This document shows positions 1 through 5,867 of a stretch of 5,867 nucleotides of DNA, piece after piece. Position 1 is the first letter of the stretch. Each line of letters opens with the position of its first letter. The stretch lies in assembly GCA_031265005.1 (NCBI GenBank), contig JAISDD010000183.1, positions 1 to 5,867 on the forward strand. The letters run 5' to 3'. The DNA is from Syntrophomonadaceae bacterium. Its GTDB lineage: Bacteria > Bacillota > Syntrophomonadia > Syntrophomonadales > Syntrophomonadaceae. Position numbers and translations under genes: made by a program. Below the pieces are notes generated by a model. That model was not told the DNA's origin and searched no databases. It saw only the letters and a list, made by a program, of their open reading frames with translations.

Positions 1-871
1 GCCAAGATGTTTGGGCGGAAATAAAGAAGCGGTGCATATATCCAAAGTTGACGTTATAGTTGAAGGGGATGACAGACCGCTGGTGGAAGTGCCTCCGGCT
101 CCGGTCAGCGAAGAAGACAAAGCTATAGCGGCGCTGATAATGGAAGAAATTGAAGACGGCGCTTGCCTTCAGTTAGGAATTGGCGGCATGCCCAATACTA
201 TCGGGGCCTTGATTGCTGACTCGGATCTGAAAGATTTAGGCATCCATACCGAAATGTTATGTGATTCTATGGTGGACATGTATGAAGCGGGCAGAGTAAC
301 AGGGAAAAGAAAAAATATAGATACCGGCAAAATGGTTTGGACTTTTGCGATGGGGCGGCAGCGCTTATACGAATTTTTGGATGATAATCCCGCGTGCGCC
401 AGCTATCCCGCTGATTACACTAATGATCCCTTTGTTATTTCTCAAAACGACAAGGTTGTTTCCATCAACAACGCGCTGGAAGTCGACTTGTATGCTCAGG
501 TGTGTTCGGAATCTTCCGGTACGCGCCACATATCCGGTACCGGCGGGCAGTTCGATTTTCATTATGGAGCCTTTAGATCTAAAGGCGGAAAAGGTTTTCT
601 GTGTATGAGCTCGACGGCTAAGAGCAAAGACGGAGGATTAGTATCCAGAGTAAAACCGATCATAACTCCTGGCGGAATTGTGACCATGCCAAGAAGTTTG
701 GTTTTCAAAATAGTAACTGAATATGGAATGACTAAAATGATAAAGGGCCTCAGCAATTGGGAAAGAGCTGAGGAGCTTATTAAAGTTGCTCATCCGAGTT
801 TCCGTGATGAATTAATAAAAGAAGCTCAGAAAAACAAAATATGGAGAAGATCTAACAAATTAGATAATTAG
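1..871 (+). CDS. CoA-transferase, acetyl-CoA hydrolase/transferase family (5' end missing)
   Basis: This is the C-terminal part of a family I CoA-transferase of the butyryl-CoA:acetate / 4-hydroxybutyrate CoA-transferase type, which moves CoA between an acyl-CoA and a free carboxylate through a glutamyl-CoA intermediate in the cytoplasm. The reading frame is open from base 2 (codons for P-R-C, then L at position 11), so the TTG at 11 is internal and not a start. Aligned with the complete paralogue at 3035-4390, about 163 N-terminal residues lie outside the window. Visible motifs are GIGGMP at about 176-193, LGIHTEM at about 236-256 with the probable catalytic glutamate (by analogy with the Glu of the 4-hydroxybutyrate CoA-transferase), and ISGTGGQFDF near 530-559. 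The C-terminal FRDEL...IW block is present and the gene ends at TAG (869-871). The acyl substrate cannot be read from the sequence. No terminator follows directly, so read-through toward the acyl-CoA dehydrogenase is possible. Confidence 0.93.
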   Translation, partial: PRCLGGNKEAVHISKVDVIVEGDDRPLVEVPPAPVSEEDKAIAALIMEEIEDGACLQLGIGGMPNTIGALIADSDLKDLGIHTEMLCDSMVDMYEAGRVTGKRKNIDTGKMVWTFAMGRQRLYEFLDDNPACASYPADYTNDPFVISQNDKVVSINNALEVDLYAQVCSESSGTRHISGTGGQFDFHYGAFRSKGGKGFLCMSSTAKSKDGGLVSRVKPIITPGGIVTMPRSLVFKIVTEYGMTKMIKGLSNWERAEELIKVAHPSFRDELIKEAQKNKIWRRSNKLDN

Positions 872-1027
872 CAGGGAATTCTATGTATCAAAGTATTTGT
901 TTTAATTAGGACAAGTTATTTATTATTGTTTTGTTGCAGCGATGTTGTTATTGTAAATATTCAAAAGAAAATATCGCCAGATTAAAAATAATAAGTACGT
1001 TTCATAAAATTGATTAGTTAGAGGTAA

Positions 1028-1064
1028 TTTAATGGGGGTGTCTTTGGAAGAAACCCCCATTAAA
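1028..1064 (+). other. Strong hairpin in the leader of the acyl-CoA dehydrogenase gene
   Basis: Bases 1028-1039 (TTTAATGGGGGT) pair perfectly with 1053-1064 (ACCCCCATTAAA), giving a 12-bp stem with a five-G:C core. After a G/A mismatch the loop can pair four more bases (TCTT 1041-1044 with AAGA 1048-1051). The structure ends about 21 nt before the ribosome binding site of the next gene. It lacks a T-run directly 3' of the G/C core on either strand: plus is followed by ATTAAAAACAA and minus by ATTAAATTACC. A standard intrinsic terminator is therefore not supported. It could be a 5'-UTR stabiliser, a processing site, a protein-binding site or a poor terminator for the upstream gene. The pairing is seen directly; the role is unknown. 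Confidence 0.6.
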
Positions 1065-1085
1065 AACAATTAATATAAACTAGAA

Positions 1086-1091
1086 AAGGAG
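1086..1091 (+). promoter_or_regulatory. Ribosome binding site of the acyl-CoA dehydrogenase gene
   Basis: AAGGAG lies 9 nt before the ATG at 1101. This strong Shine-Dalgarno match, with good spacing, fixes the start codon of the dehydrogenase. Confidence 0.85.
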
Positions 1092-1100
1092 TCAACGGTC

Positions 1101-2939
1101 ATGGGAGCAAATTTTGCTTATCAAAATACAAGAGATTTCGAATTTATTCTGCAGGAATGGTTGCCAACAGACAAAATATTTTCTTATGAGCAATTTGCTG
1201 GATATTATTCTAAAGATGAAGTTAAATCGATATTTGAACCTATACTGAAGTTGTGCAAAGAAGTAATTGAACCGGTTAATGAAGCCGGGATTAACACTCC
1301 TTCGAAATTTGTGGACGGGAAAGTCATATCTCCTCCCGGTATGGGGGATTTATTCCACCGCCTTCAGGAAGAAGGATGGGGGACCAGTAATATCAGCGAA
1401 GAAAAAGACGCTATGATCCTGCCCCACATATTATACGCAATGATATGGGAGATGATGGGGGCGGCTAATCCGGCCTTAACGCCGTATATAGAGCTTACTG
1501 ACGGGTCGGCCGGATTGATTCAGACATTTGGCGACGAGAAGTTAAAAAAGATGTTTTTGCCCAAGATGATGGACGGAAGCTGGTCAGGTACAATGTGTCT
1601 GACTGAGCCCAGCGCGGGTTCTGACGTAGGGGATATATTATCCAAAGCTTATCCGACAGACGATCCGAATGTTTTTAAAATAAAAGGAACTAAAATATTC
1701 ATTACCGGCGGAGATAATGATTTTACTGAAAATATTATCCATTTGTTTTTAGCCAGAGTTGAGGGAGCAAAGCCCGGAACGGCTGGAATATCCCTTTTTG
1801 TAGTGCCTAAGTATTGGGTGAATGAAGACGGCAGTCTGGAAGAAAATGATGTTGAGACGACAGGAATTGAACATAAGATGGGACTTTTAGGCTCTATTAC
1901 CGCCTCTTTAAGTTTCGGAGACAATAATAATTGCCGGGGGTGGCTGCTCGGTGTCAACCCACTGACCAACGACGGAAATGGAAATGGTATGGCGCAAATG
2001 TTTCAAATGATGAATCTTGCGCGCCTGGAAACAGGATTATCCGCTCTTTCCATGTTGTGTAACGGATATTATAATGCAAGGGACTATTGTAAAGACAGAA
2101 TCCAGGGAAGACCGTTTTCTGATCCCAGAGGAGCACGGGTTCCCCTTATCAATCATGAAGACATAAAAAGGACTCTTCTCATGGGCAAAGCCCATATGGA
2201 AGCTATGAGAGCGATGATTTATAAGACGTTTTTCGCATTTGACGTAAGGCATTATGATTCGGACGCTGAGGCTAAAGCTAAAGCGGCTGATCTTATAGAA
2301 ATTACGACGCCTTTATGCAAAGCGTATAATAGTGACGAAGCTTGGTGGCTGCTGGGAGAAGCGATTCAAACTTATGGCGGCTATGGGTATATGAATGAAT
2401 ATCCCATAAGTCAAATTGCGCGTGATGTAAAGATTTATTCCATTTGGGAAGGCACTAACTTTATCCAGTCGTTAGATCTGGTTGGGCGCAAATGGGGTTT
2501 AGGAAAAGGGAAAGCTTTTGATGAATTTTTACAAGATATTGAAAATTTCTGTAAAGATAACAAAAATAATGGGACTTTCGCCAAAGAATTTGCAATACTG
2601 GAGAAAGCCTTAAAAGCTTATGTAACGATAAAGAATAATATGCAGGAATTTAAAAAACAGGGTCGTGTAGAAATGATACCGTTATTTTCTAGAAGAATTC
2701 TTACGGCTACCGCTCAGTTGTATGCCGGGAGTTTGATTTTGGATCAAGCTTTAATAGCTGATAAAAGAGTGCAAGAACTGGGGCCTGACCATTATGATAA
2801 TGATTTTTACAGTGGCAAAGTAGCCTCGGCAAGGTATTATTTGTGCAATGTAGTACCGAATGTCATGGCTCTGGCCGGGATAGTGGAAAGTGCTGATACG
2901 TCAGTTATCGATGTTCCTATTGGAGCATTTGATTATTAA
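1101..2939 (+). CDS. Acyl-CoA dehydrogenase, long (~600-residue) class with C-terminal extension
   Basis: A complete 612-residue FAD-dependent acyl-CoA dehydrogenase, which catalyses alpha,beta-oxidation of an acyl-CoA to a 2-enoyl-CoA (reversible for short chains) with electrons passed to an electron-transfer flavoprotein. It has an N-terminal helical region (about 1-160) and a middle beta domain with TMCLTEPSAGSDVG (164-177) and KGTKIFITGG (195-204). The C-terminal helical domain carries YGGYGY (425-430), RDVKIYSIWEGT (441-452) and the expected catalytic base Glu450 in WEGT. An extra C-terminal domain (about 465-612) follows. Ordinary short-chain enzymes are about 380 residues, so this is the longer family that includes the 3-methylmercaptopropionyl-CoA dehydrogenase DmdC and some fatty-acyl-CoA dehydrogenases. 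The ATG at 1101 is supported by AAGGAG. No electron-transfer flavoprotein genes are in the window. A butyryl-CoA or similar short-chain substrate is suggested by the CoA-transferase neighbours but not shown. Confidence 0.95.
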   Translation: MGANFAYQNTRDFEFILQEWLPTDKIFSYEQFAGYYSKDEVKSIFEPILKLCKEVIEPVNEAGINTPSKFVDGKVISPPGMGDLFHRLQEEGWGTSNISEEKDAMILPHILYAMIWEMMGAANPALTPYIELTDGSAGLIQTFGDEKLKKMFLPKMMDGSWSGTMCLTEPSAGSDVGDILSKAYPTDDPNVFKIKGTKIFITGGDNDFTENIIHLFLARVEGAKPGTAGISLFVVPKYWVNEDGSLEENDVETTGIEHKMGLLGSITASLSFGDNNNCRGWLLGVNPLTNDGNGNGMAQMFQMMNLARLETGLSALSMLCNGYYNARDYCKDRIQGRPFSDPRGARVPLINHEDIKRTLLMGKAHMEAMRAMIYKTFFAFDVRHYDSDAEAKAKAADLIEITTPLCKAYNSDEAWWLLGEAIQTYGGYGYMNEYPISQIARDVKIYSIWEGTNFIQSLDLVGRKWGLGKGKAFDEFLQDIENFCKDNKNNGTFAKEFAILEKALKAYVTIKNNMQEFKKQGRVEMIPLFSRRILTATAQLYAGSLILDQALIADKRVQELGPDHYDNDFYSGKVASARYYLCNVVPNVMALAGIVESADTSVIDVPIGAFDY

Positions 2940-2977
2940 TTTGCTGCTGTAGTAACTGATATCTGTCTATAAAAATC

Positions 2978-3013
2978 AAGAGGGGAACTTTGAATAAGAA
3001 AAGTTCCCCTCTT
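2978..3013. terminator. Bidirectional intrinsic terminator between convergent genes
   Basis: A perfect 14-bp stem (2978-2991 with 3000-3013; core GAGGGGAAC/GTTCCCCTC) encloses an 8-nt loop. On the plus strand it is followed by TTGTCTTTTT, and on the minus strand by a TTTTT run at 2975-2971. It sits 38 nt after the dehydrogenase stop and 21 nt after the stop of the minus-strand CoA-transferase, so it can end both convergent transcripts. Confidence 0.92.
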
Positions 3014-3034
3014 TTGTCTTTTTAATTAAAATTA

Positions 3035-4390
3035 TTAATAATCGATCTTGTTGGTTTTAGTCCAAATATTCAAATCCTGGGCGGCTTTGACCAATTCGTC
3101 CCTGAAATCAGGATGAGCGATGCTTATCAGTAGCTCCGCTCTGGCATAAAGGGATTTCCCCGCCACATTTACTATGCCGTATTCAGTACAGATATTGGAG
3201 GCGTAATGACGCGGAACAGTTACAATAGAACCCGGCGAAAGGGTTGGAACGATTCTGGATATTAATTTTCCGCCTGCTGAACGGGTAGAGGTCATGCAGA
3301 TATAGGATTGCCCTCCTTTAGACCTTAAACAGCCGATGGTGAAGTCCAGCTGTCCTCCTGCTCCGGAAATCTGGCGCGGGCCGTTAGATTCGGAATTTAT
3401 TTGCGTGAAAAGGTCTACCTGCACCGAGTTGTTAATGGCTACCATGTTGTCCAGTAATCCTATCCGTTCGGGAGAATTGGTGATTTCAGCCGGATAAGTC
3501 AGGCAAACTGGGTTTCTGTCCATGAAATCATACATACGCTGAGAGCCGATCGCGAAAGTATAAGTTATTTTCCCCGTATCCACGTTCTTCTTCTTGCCGT
3601 TGACCACGCCCTGTTCGACCAGGTCCACAAAACAATCGGCGAACATTTCCGAATGAATGCCCAAGTCTTTCAAATCAGCTTCATAAGCCAGTATCTTGCC
3701 TATAGTCTGAGGCATTCCCCCTATTCCAAACTGGAGACAGGAACCGTTTTGGATTCTTTCCACCAGCAGGTTGGCTATTTTTTTCTCTTCCGGCGTGGCC
3801 GGTATTTCGGCCGGGAAAGCTCTCATAGGAACGGTGTTTTCTACGATATGCGTTACTTCAGAAATATGAATGGCTTCCTTGCAGCCTCCCAGACACCAGG
3901 GAACATTTTCGTTGACCTCCACAATGACGTATTGCGAAAGATCACACACGTCTTTTATATATGAACAGGACGGCCCGAAGTTAAAAAAGCCGTTCTCGTC
4001 CATAGGAGTAGTCATGACCATAGCTACGTTAGGCCACCCTCCCATATAACCTTTATTCAAATTATGCGGGCACAGTCCGTAACTTCCCACTACGTGATAA
4101 CAAAGGTTATCATCGGACAAATGGCGTTCATAGGCGCTTTGATGCCCGGAATGATATATAAAAGACTTATGTCCTGGATCTTTGACTGCCACCTGAACAT
4201 CAAAAAGGGTAGAGATGCCCATTACTTTCACATCTTTAAGCTCTCCCGCCCGGTCCGCTAACGCCGCGTCCAAACCGGGAGGCGCCATAGTAAACATGCC
4301 GTACCATACCCAATCTCCTGATTTTACACATTTTACCGCTTCCGTCGTCGTTGTAAGTTTTTCCTTATATAAATCCATATACTTTGACAT
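3035..4390 (-). CDS. CoA-transferase, acetyl-CoA hydrolase/transferase family (butyryl-CoA:acetate / 4-hydroxybutyrate CoA-transferase-like)
   Basis: A complete 451-residue enzyme, the usual length for this family, predicted to transfer CoA between an acyl-CoA and a free acid such as acetate in the cytoplasm. The N-terminal domain covers about 1-190, with GYMGGWPNVAMVMTTPMDENG at 114-134. The C-terminal domain holds FGIGGMP (221-227), LGIHSEM (243-249) with Glu248 as the likely catalytic residue by family analogy, and ISGAGGQLDF (341-350), the glycine-rich CoA-site block. There is no signal peptide. The ATG at 4390 is set by AAGGAGG seven bases upstream. It is a diverged paralogue of the partial gene at the left edge, roughly half identical by eye over the shared region. 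It faces the acyl-CoA dehydrogenase convergently and lies downstream of the sigma-54 activator on the same strand. The family is certain. The substrate (butyryl-, 4-hydroxybutyryl-, propionyl- or succinyl-CoA) cannot be decided from sequence alone. Confidence 0.95.
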   Translation of the reverse strand: MSKYMDLYKEKLTTTTEAVKCVKSGDWVWYGMFTMAPPGLDAALADRAGELKDVKVMGISTLFDVQVAVKDPGHKSFIYHSGHQSAYERHLSDDNLCYHVVGSYGLCPHNLNKGYMGGWPNVAMVMTTPMDENGFFNFGPSCSYIKDVCDLSQYVIVEVNENVPWCLGGCKEAIHISEVTHIVENTVPMRAFPAEIPATPEEKKIANLLVERIQNGSCLQFGIGGMPQTIGKILAYEADLKDLGIHSEMFADCFVDLVEQGVVNGKKKNVDTGKITYTFAIGSQRMYDFMDRNPVCLTYPAEITNSPERIGLLDNMVAINNSVQVDLFTQINSESNGPRQISGAGGQLDFTIGCLRSKGGQSYICMTSTRSAGGKLISRIVPTLSPGSIVTVPRHYASNICTEYGIVNVAGKSLYARAELLISIAHPDFRDELVKAAQDLNIWTKTNKIDY

Positions 4391-4397
4391 TAACCGT

Positions 4398-4404
4398 CCT
4401 CCTT
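4398..4404 (-). promoter_or_regulatory. Ribosome binding site of the minus-strand CoA-transferase
   Basis: Read on the minus strand, AAGGAGG lies 7 nt before the ATG at 4390. It is a near-perfect Shine-Dalgarno sequence and decides the start. Confidence 0.9.
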
Positions 4405-4408
4405 AAAA

Positions 4409-4518
4409 ATATTGCAAACCAGCTGTTATAAAAACTTTTATTTGTCAATATCTAATAATATGATTTTCAACAAGGAAAATAAAACTTTATAGAAAAATCG
4501 CTGCATTTGATATTGCAA
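4409..4518. repeat. Repeated 9-mer TTGCAATAT in the intergenic gap
   Basis: On the minus strand TTGCAATAT occurs twice, at 4417-4409 and 4518-4510, 101 bp apart. The distal copy sits in the palindrome ATTGCAAT (4512-4519). The proximal copy is between the ribosome binding site and the nearer AT palindrome. It may be a protein-binding motif, but the repeat is short and could be chance. Confidence 0.25.
4428..4490. promoter_or_regulatory. Pair of small AT-rich palindromes upstream of the CoA-transferase
   Basis: Two related inverted repeats lie in the gap before the CoA-transferase: ATAAAA-AC-TTTTAT at 4428-4441 and ATAAA-AC-TTTAT at 4479-4490. Both have perfect arms around the same AC core, and their centres are 50 bp apart, close to a whole number of helical turns. 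This could be a paired operator for a regulator that binds as dimers. The region is very AT-rich, so chance similarity is a real alternative. Confidence 0.3.
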
Positions 4519-4541
4519 TAAATAAATTAAAAATTTTTTTA

Positions 4542-5867
4542 TTAATAAATATTGTACTTTTGCATTTTACGGTACAAGCTGCTGCGGGAAATTTTGAGTA
4601 ATTTAGCTACTTGGCTTCTATTGTTGGATTTTTTACTTAAATAATATTCGATTAACTGCCGCTCTTTTTCTTCATCTTCCTGAAGAATAGATTTTTTCCA
4701 TTTCAGAATACCGGTGTTCATAGTGGCCTCTTGTATTTCCGCGGGAATTAAGTCTAAAGTAAGCGTATCGCCGCTGCAAAGGTTGATAGCTCTTTCTATG
4801 ATATTGTTTAATTCACGGATATTTCCAGGCCAGTCGTAATTGATCAAGCAATCGTACACTTCCGGCTTGACATGTTTAACAGTTTTGTTCAAACGGTTGG
4901 ATAAAGAGTGTACAAAATTCTCCACTAATAAGGGAATGTCCCCTTTCCGCTCTCGTAAAGCAGGAAGGTGAATGGAGATTACGTTCAGTCTAAAATAAAG
5001 GTCTTGCCGGAAACTATTGGCCTCAATCTGTTGCAGTAAATTACGGTTAGTGGCGGTAATAATTCTAACATTCACAGGTATAAAATGTTTGCCGCCTAAA
5101 CGGATAATATTACGTTCTTCGAGGACTCTAAGCAGTGAAGCTTGCAGGTCTATAGGCATTTCAGCAATTTCGTCAAGAAAAATAGTGCCTTGATCGACTA
5201 ACTCAAATTTGCCGGGATTGCCTCCTTTACGCGCTCCTGTAAAAGCTCCTTCTTCATAGCCAAATAATTCGCTTGAAATGAGTTCTCTCGGAATAGCCGC
5301 GCAGTTTATCCCTAAAAAGGGCTCGTTTCTTCGCGGACTGGCGTTATGGATTGCCTGAGCGAGTAAATCTTTGCCGACGCCGCTTTCCCCCGTCAGCAAG
5401 ATGTTAGATGAGTTATCAGAGGCAATTTTGGCTTGCTCGACAGCCTTTAAAAAAACGCTGCTCTCACCTATCATATCTTCAAATAAAGTTTTGGCCTTAG
5501 CGCCGACGACTTTATTAGCTATGTTATTGGATTTGTTCAATATTAATAAAGCGCCGTTTATTTCCTTGTCGTCATCATCATACAATATGTCTTCATAAGG
5601 CGTACAATTTATCATAAAGCGTTTTTTTTGGCCGTTTATTTTAATAGTCATGTTTTCGGCGAAAAATTTACTTTTAAATTGAATGGTTTTATTGAGATAT
5701 TCTTCGGTTATATCTCCGATTTCGCTTACATGTTTACCGACCCAAAAAGAACTTTCCAAAGGGGACAATCCAAGCATTTTACAAGCTTGGGTATTTATGG
5801 TGGTTATTATTTGGTTACGATTTATAGAGATTAGCCCTTCTGACATAGCGTTAATAATAGCTGACTT
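4542..5867 (-). CDS. Sigma-54-dependent transcriptional activator, PAS - AAA+ - Fis HTH (5' end missing)
   Basis: This encodes an enhancer-binding protein that uses ATP hydrolysis to open sigma-54 RNA polymerase promoters. The frame stays open to the right edge: seven more codons (K-S-A-I-I-N-A) precede the ATG at 5846. That ATG has no ribosome binding site and falls inside a PAS-like stretch, so it is probably internal and the true start is outside. Numbering from that Met, a PAS sensor covers about 1-105. The AAA+ domain covers about 125-360, with Walker A GESGVGKD (153-160), the sigma-54 contact loop GAFTGA (200-205), Walker B TIFLDE (221-226), the arginine region FRQDLYFRLNV (279-289) and WPGNIREL (339-346). 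A Fis-type helix-turn-helix covers about 395-432 (QVAKLLKISRSSLYRK at 412-427). All core residues needed for sigma-54 activation appear intact. The signal sensed is unknown, and further N-terminal domains may be cut off. It probably controls neighbouring acyl-CoA genes (inference from position). Confidence 0.94.
   Translation of the reverse strand, partial: KSAIINAMSEGLISINRNQIITTINTQACKMLGLSPLESSFWVGKHVSEIGDITEEYLNKTIQFKSKFFAENMTIKINGQKKRFMINCTPYEDILYDDDDKEINGALLILNKSNNIANKVVGAKAKTLFEDMIGESSVFLKAVEQAKIASDNSSNILLTGESGVGKDLLAQAIHNASPRRNEPFLGINCAAIPRELISSELFGYEEGAFTGARKGGNPGKFELVDQGTIFLDEIAEMPIDLQASLLRVLEERNIIRLGGKHFIPVNVRIITATNRNLLQQIEANSFRQDLYFRLNVISIHLPALRERKGDIPLLVENFVHSLSNRLNKTVKHVKPEVYDCLINYDWPGNIRELNNIIERAINLCSGDTLTLDLIPAEIQEATMNTGILKWKKSILQEDEEKERQLIEYYLSKKSNNRSQVAKLLKISRSSLYRKMQKYNIY

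Noticed and set aside
11..13. TTG as the start codon of the left CoA-transferase
   Set aside because: The frame is open to the window edge, and the residues before it (P-R-C) align with P-W-C in the complete paralogue, so this is an internal leucine codon.
345..608. Plus-strand open frame overlapping the left CoA-transferase, and similar overlapping frames at 365-562, 562-756, 1649-1969, 1954-2136, 2037-2252, 3653-3964, 4064-4261, 4215-4406, 5371-5598 and 5628-5834
   Set aside because: All lie wholly or almost wholly inside strongly supported genes in another frame, show no recognisable domain, and none has a convincing ribosome binding site that I could see.
931..958. Possible promoter TTGTTG with TGTAAA upstream of the dehydrogenase
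   Set aside because: Both elements are weak, and the short spacing (15-16 nt) in a T-rich stretch makes this no better than background.
4425..4448. Sigma-70-like promoter with TTGACA (4448-4443) and TATAAC (4430-4425) on the minus strand
   Set aside because: The spacer is only 12 nt, far from the usual 16-18, and no better -10 element is found at the right distance.
4528..4541. A/T palindrome just after the activator stop as a terminator
   Set aside because: The pairing is only A:T with no G/C stem and no defined loop, so it would not form a stable terminator hairpin.
1..5867. Mobile elements, CRISPR arrays, tRNA or rRNA genes, toxin-antitoxin or defence genes
   Set aside because: No transposase, regularly spaced repeats, tRNA-like cloverleaf or defence-type domain was seen. 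The window is almost fully explained by four metabolic and regulatory genes.

Overview
The window looks like a short-chain fatty-acid or acyl-CoA metabolism locus from an obligate or facultative anaerobe. By eye the GC content is about 40-47 % in most coding stretches. Strong AAGGAG(G) ribosome binding sites, a sigma-54 activator and the CoA-transferase plus acyl-CoA dehydrogenase content best fit a low-GC anaerobic Firmicute (syntrophic or sulfate-reducing Clostridia are my first guess). An anaerobic deltaproteobacterium cannot be excluded. This taxonomic call is inference, not a match to a known genome.

Layout, left to right. (1) Positions 1-871, plus strand: the C-terminal two thirds of an acetyl-CoA hydrolase/transferase-family CoA-transferase, cut by the left edge. 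(2) Positions 872-1100: an AT-rich gap with a strong 12-bp G/C-core hairpin just before the next ribosome binding site. (3) Positions 1101-2939, plus strand: a complete acyl-CoA dehydrogenase of the long, about 600-residue class. (4) Positions 2940-3034: a clear bidirectional terminator between convergent genes. (5) Positions 3035-4390, minus strand: a second, complete CoA-transferase, a diverged paralogue of the first. (6) Positions 4391-4541: an AT-rich regulatory gap with two small palindromes spaced 50 bp apart and a repeated 9-mer. (7) Positions 4542-5867, minus strand: a PAS / AAA+ / Fis-type sigma-54-dependent activator, cut by the right edge.

How they may work together (inference): the CoA-transferases move CoA between acyl-CoA and a free acid such as acetate. 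This either activates a fatty acid for oxidation or releases it as an end product. The dehydrogenase interconverts the acyl-CoA and its 2-enoyl-CoA. The regulator lies upstream of, and codirectional with, the complete CoA-transferase, with no visible terminator between them, and is a natural candidate for controlling the locus. However, I find no good -24/-12 promoter in front of either complete metabolic gene.

I see no mobile element, CRISPR array, RNA gene or clearly new system. The most useful second looks are the non-coding structures in the two AT-rich gaps and the truncated ends of the two edge genes.
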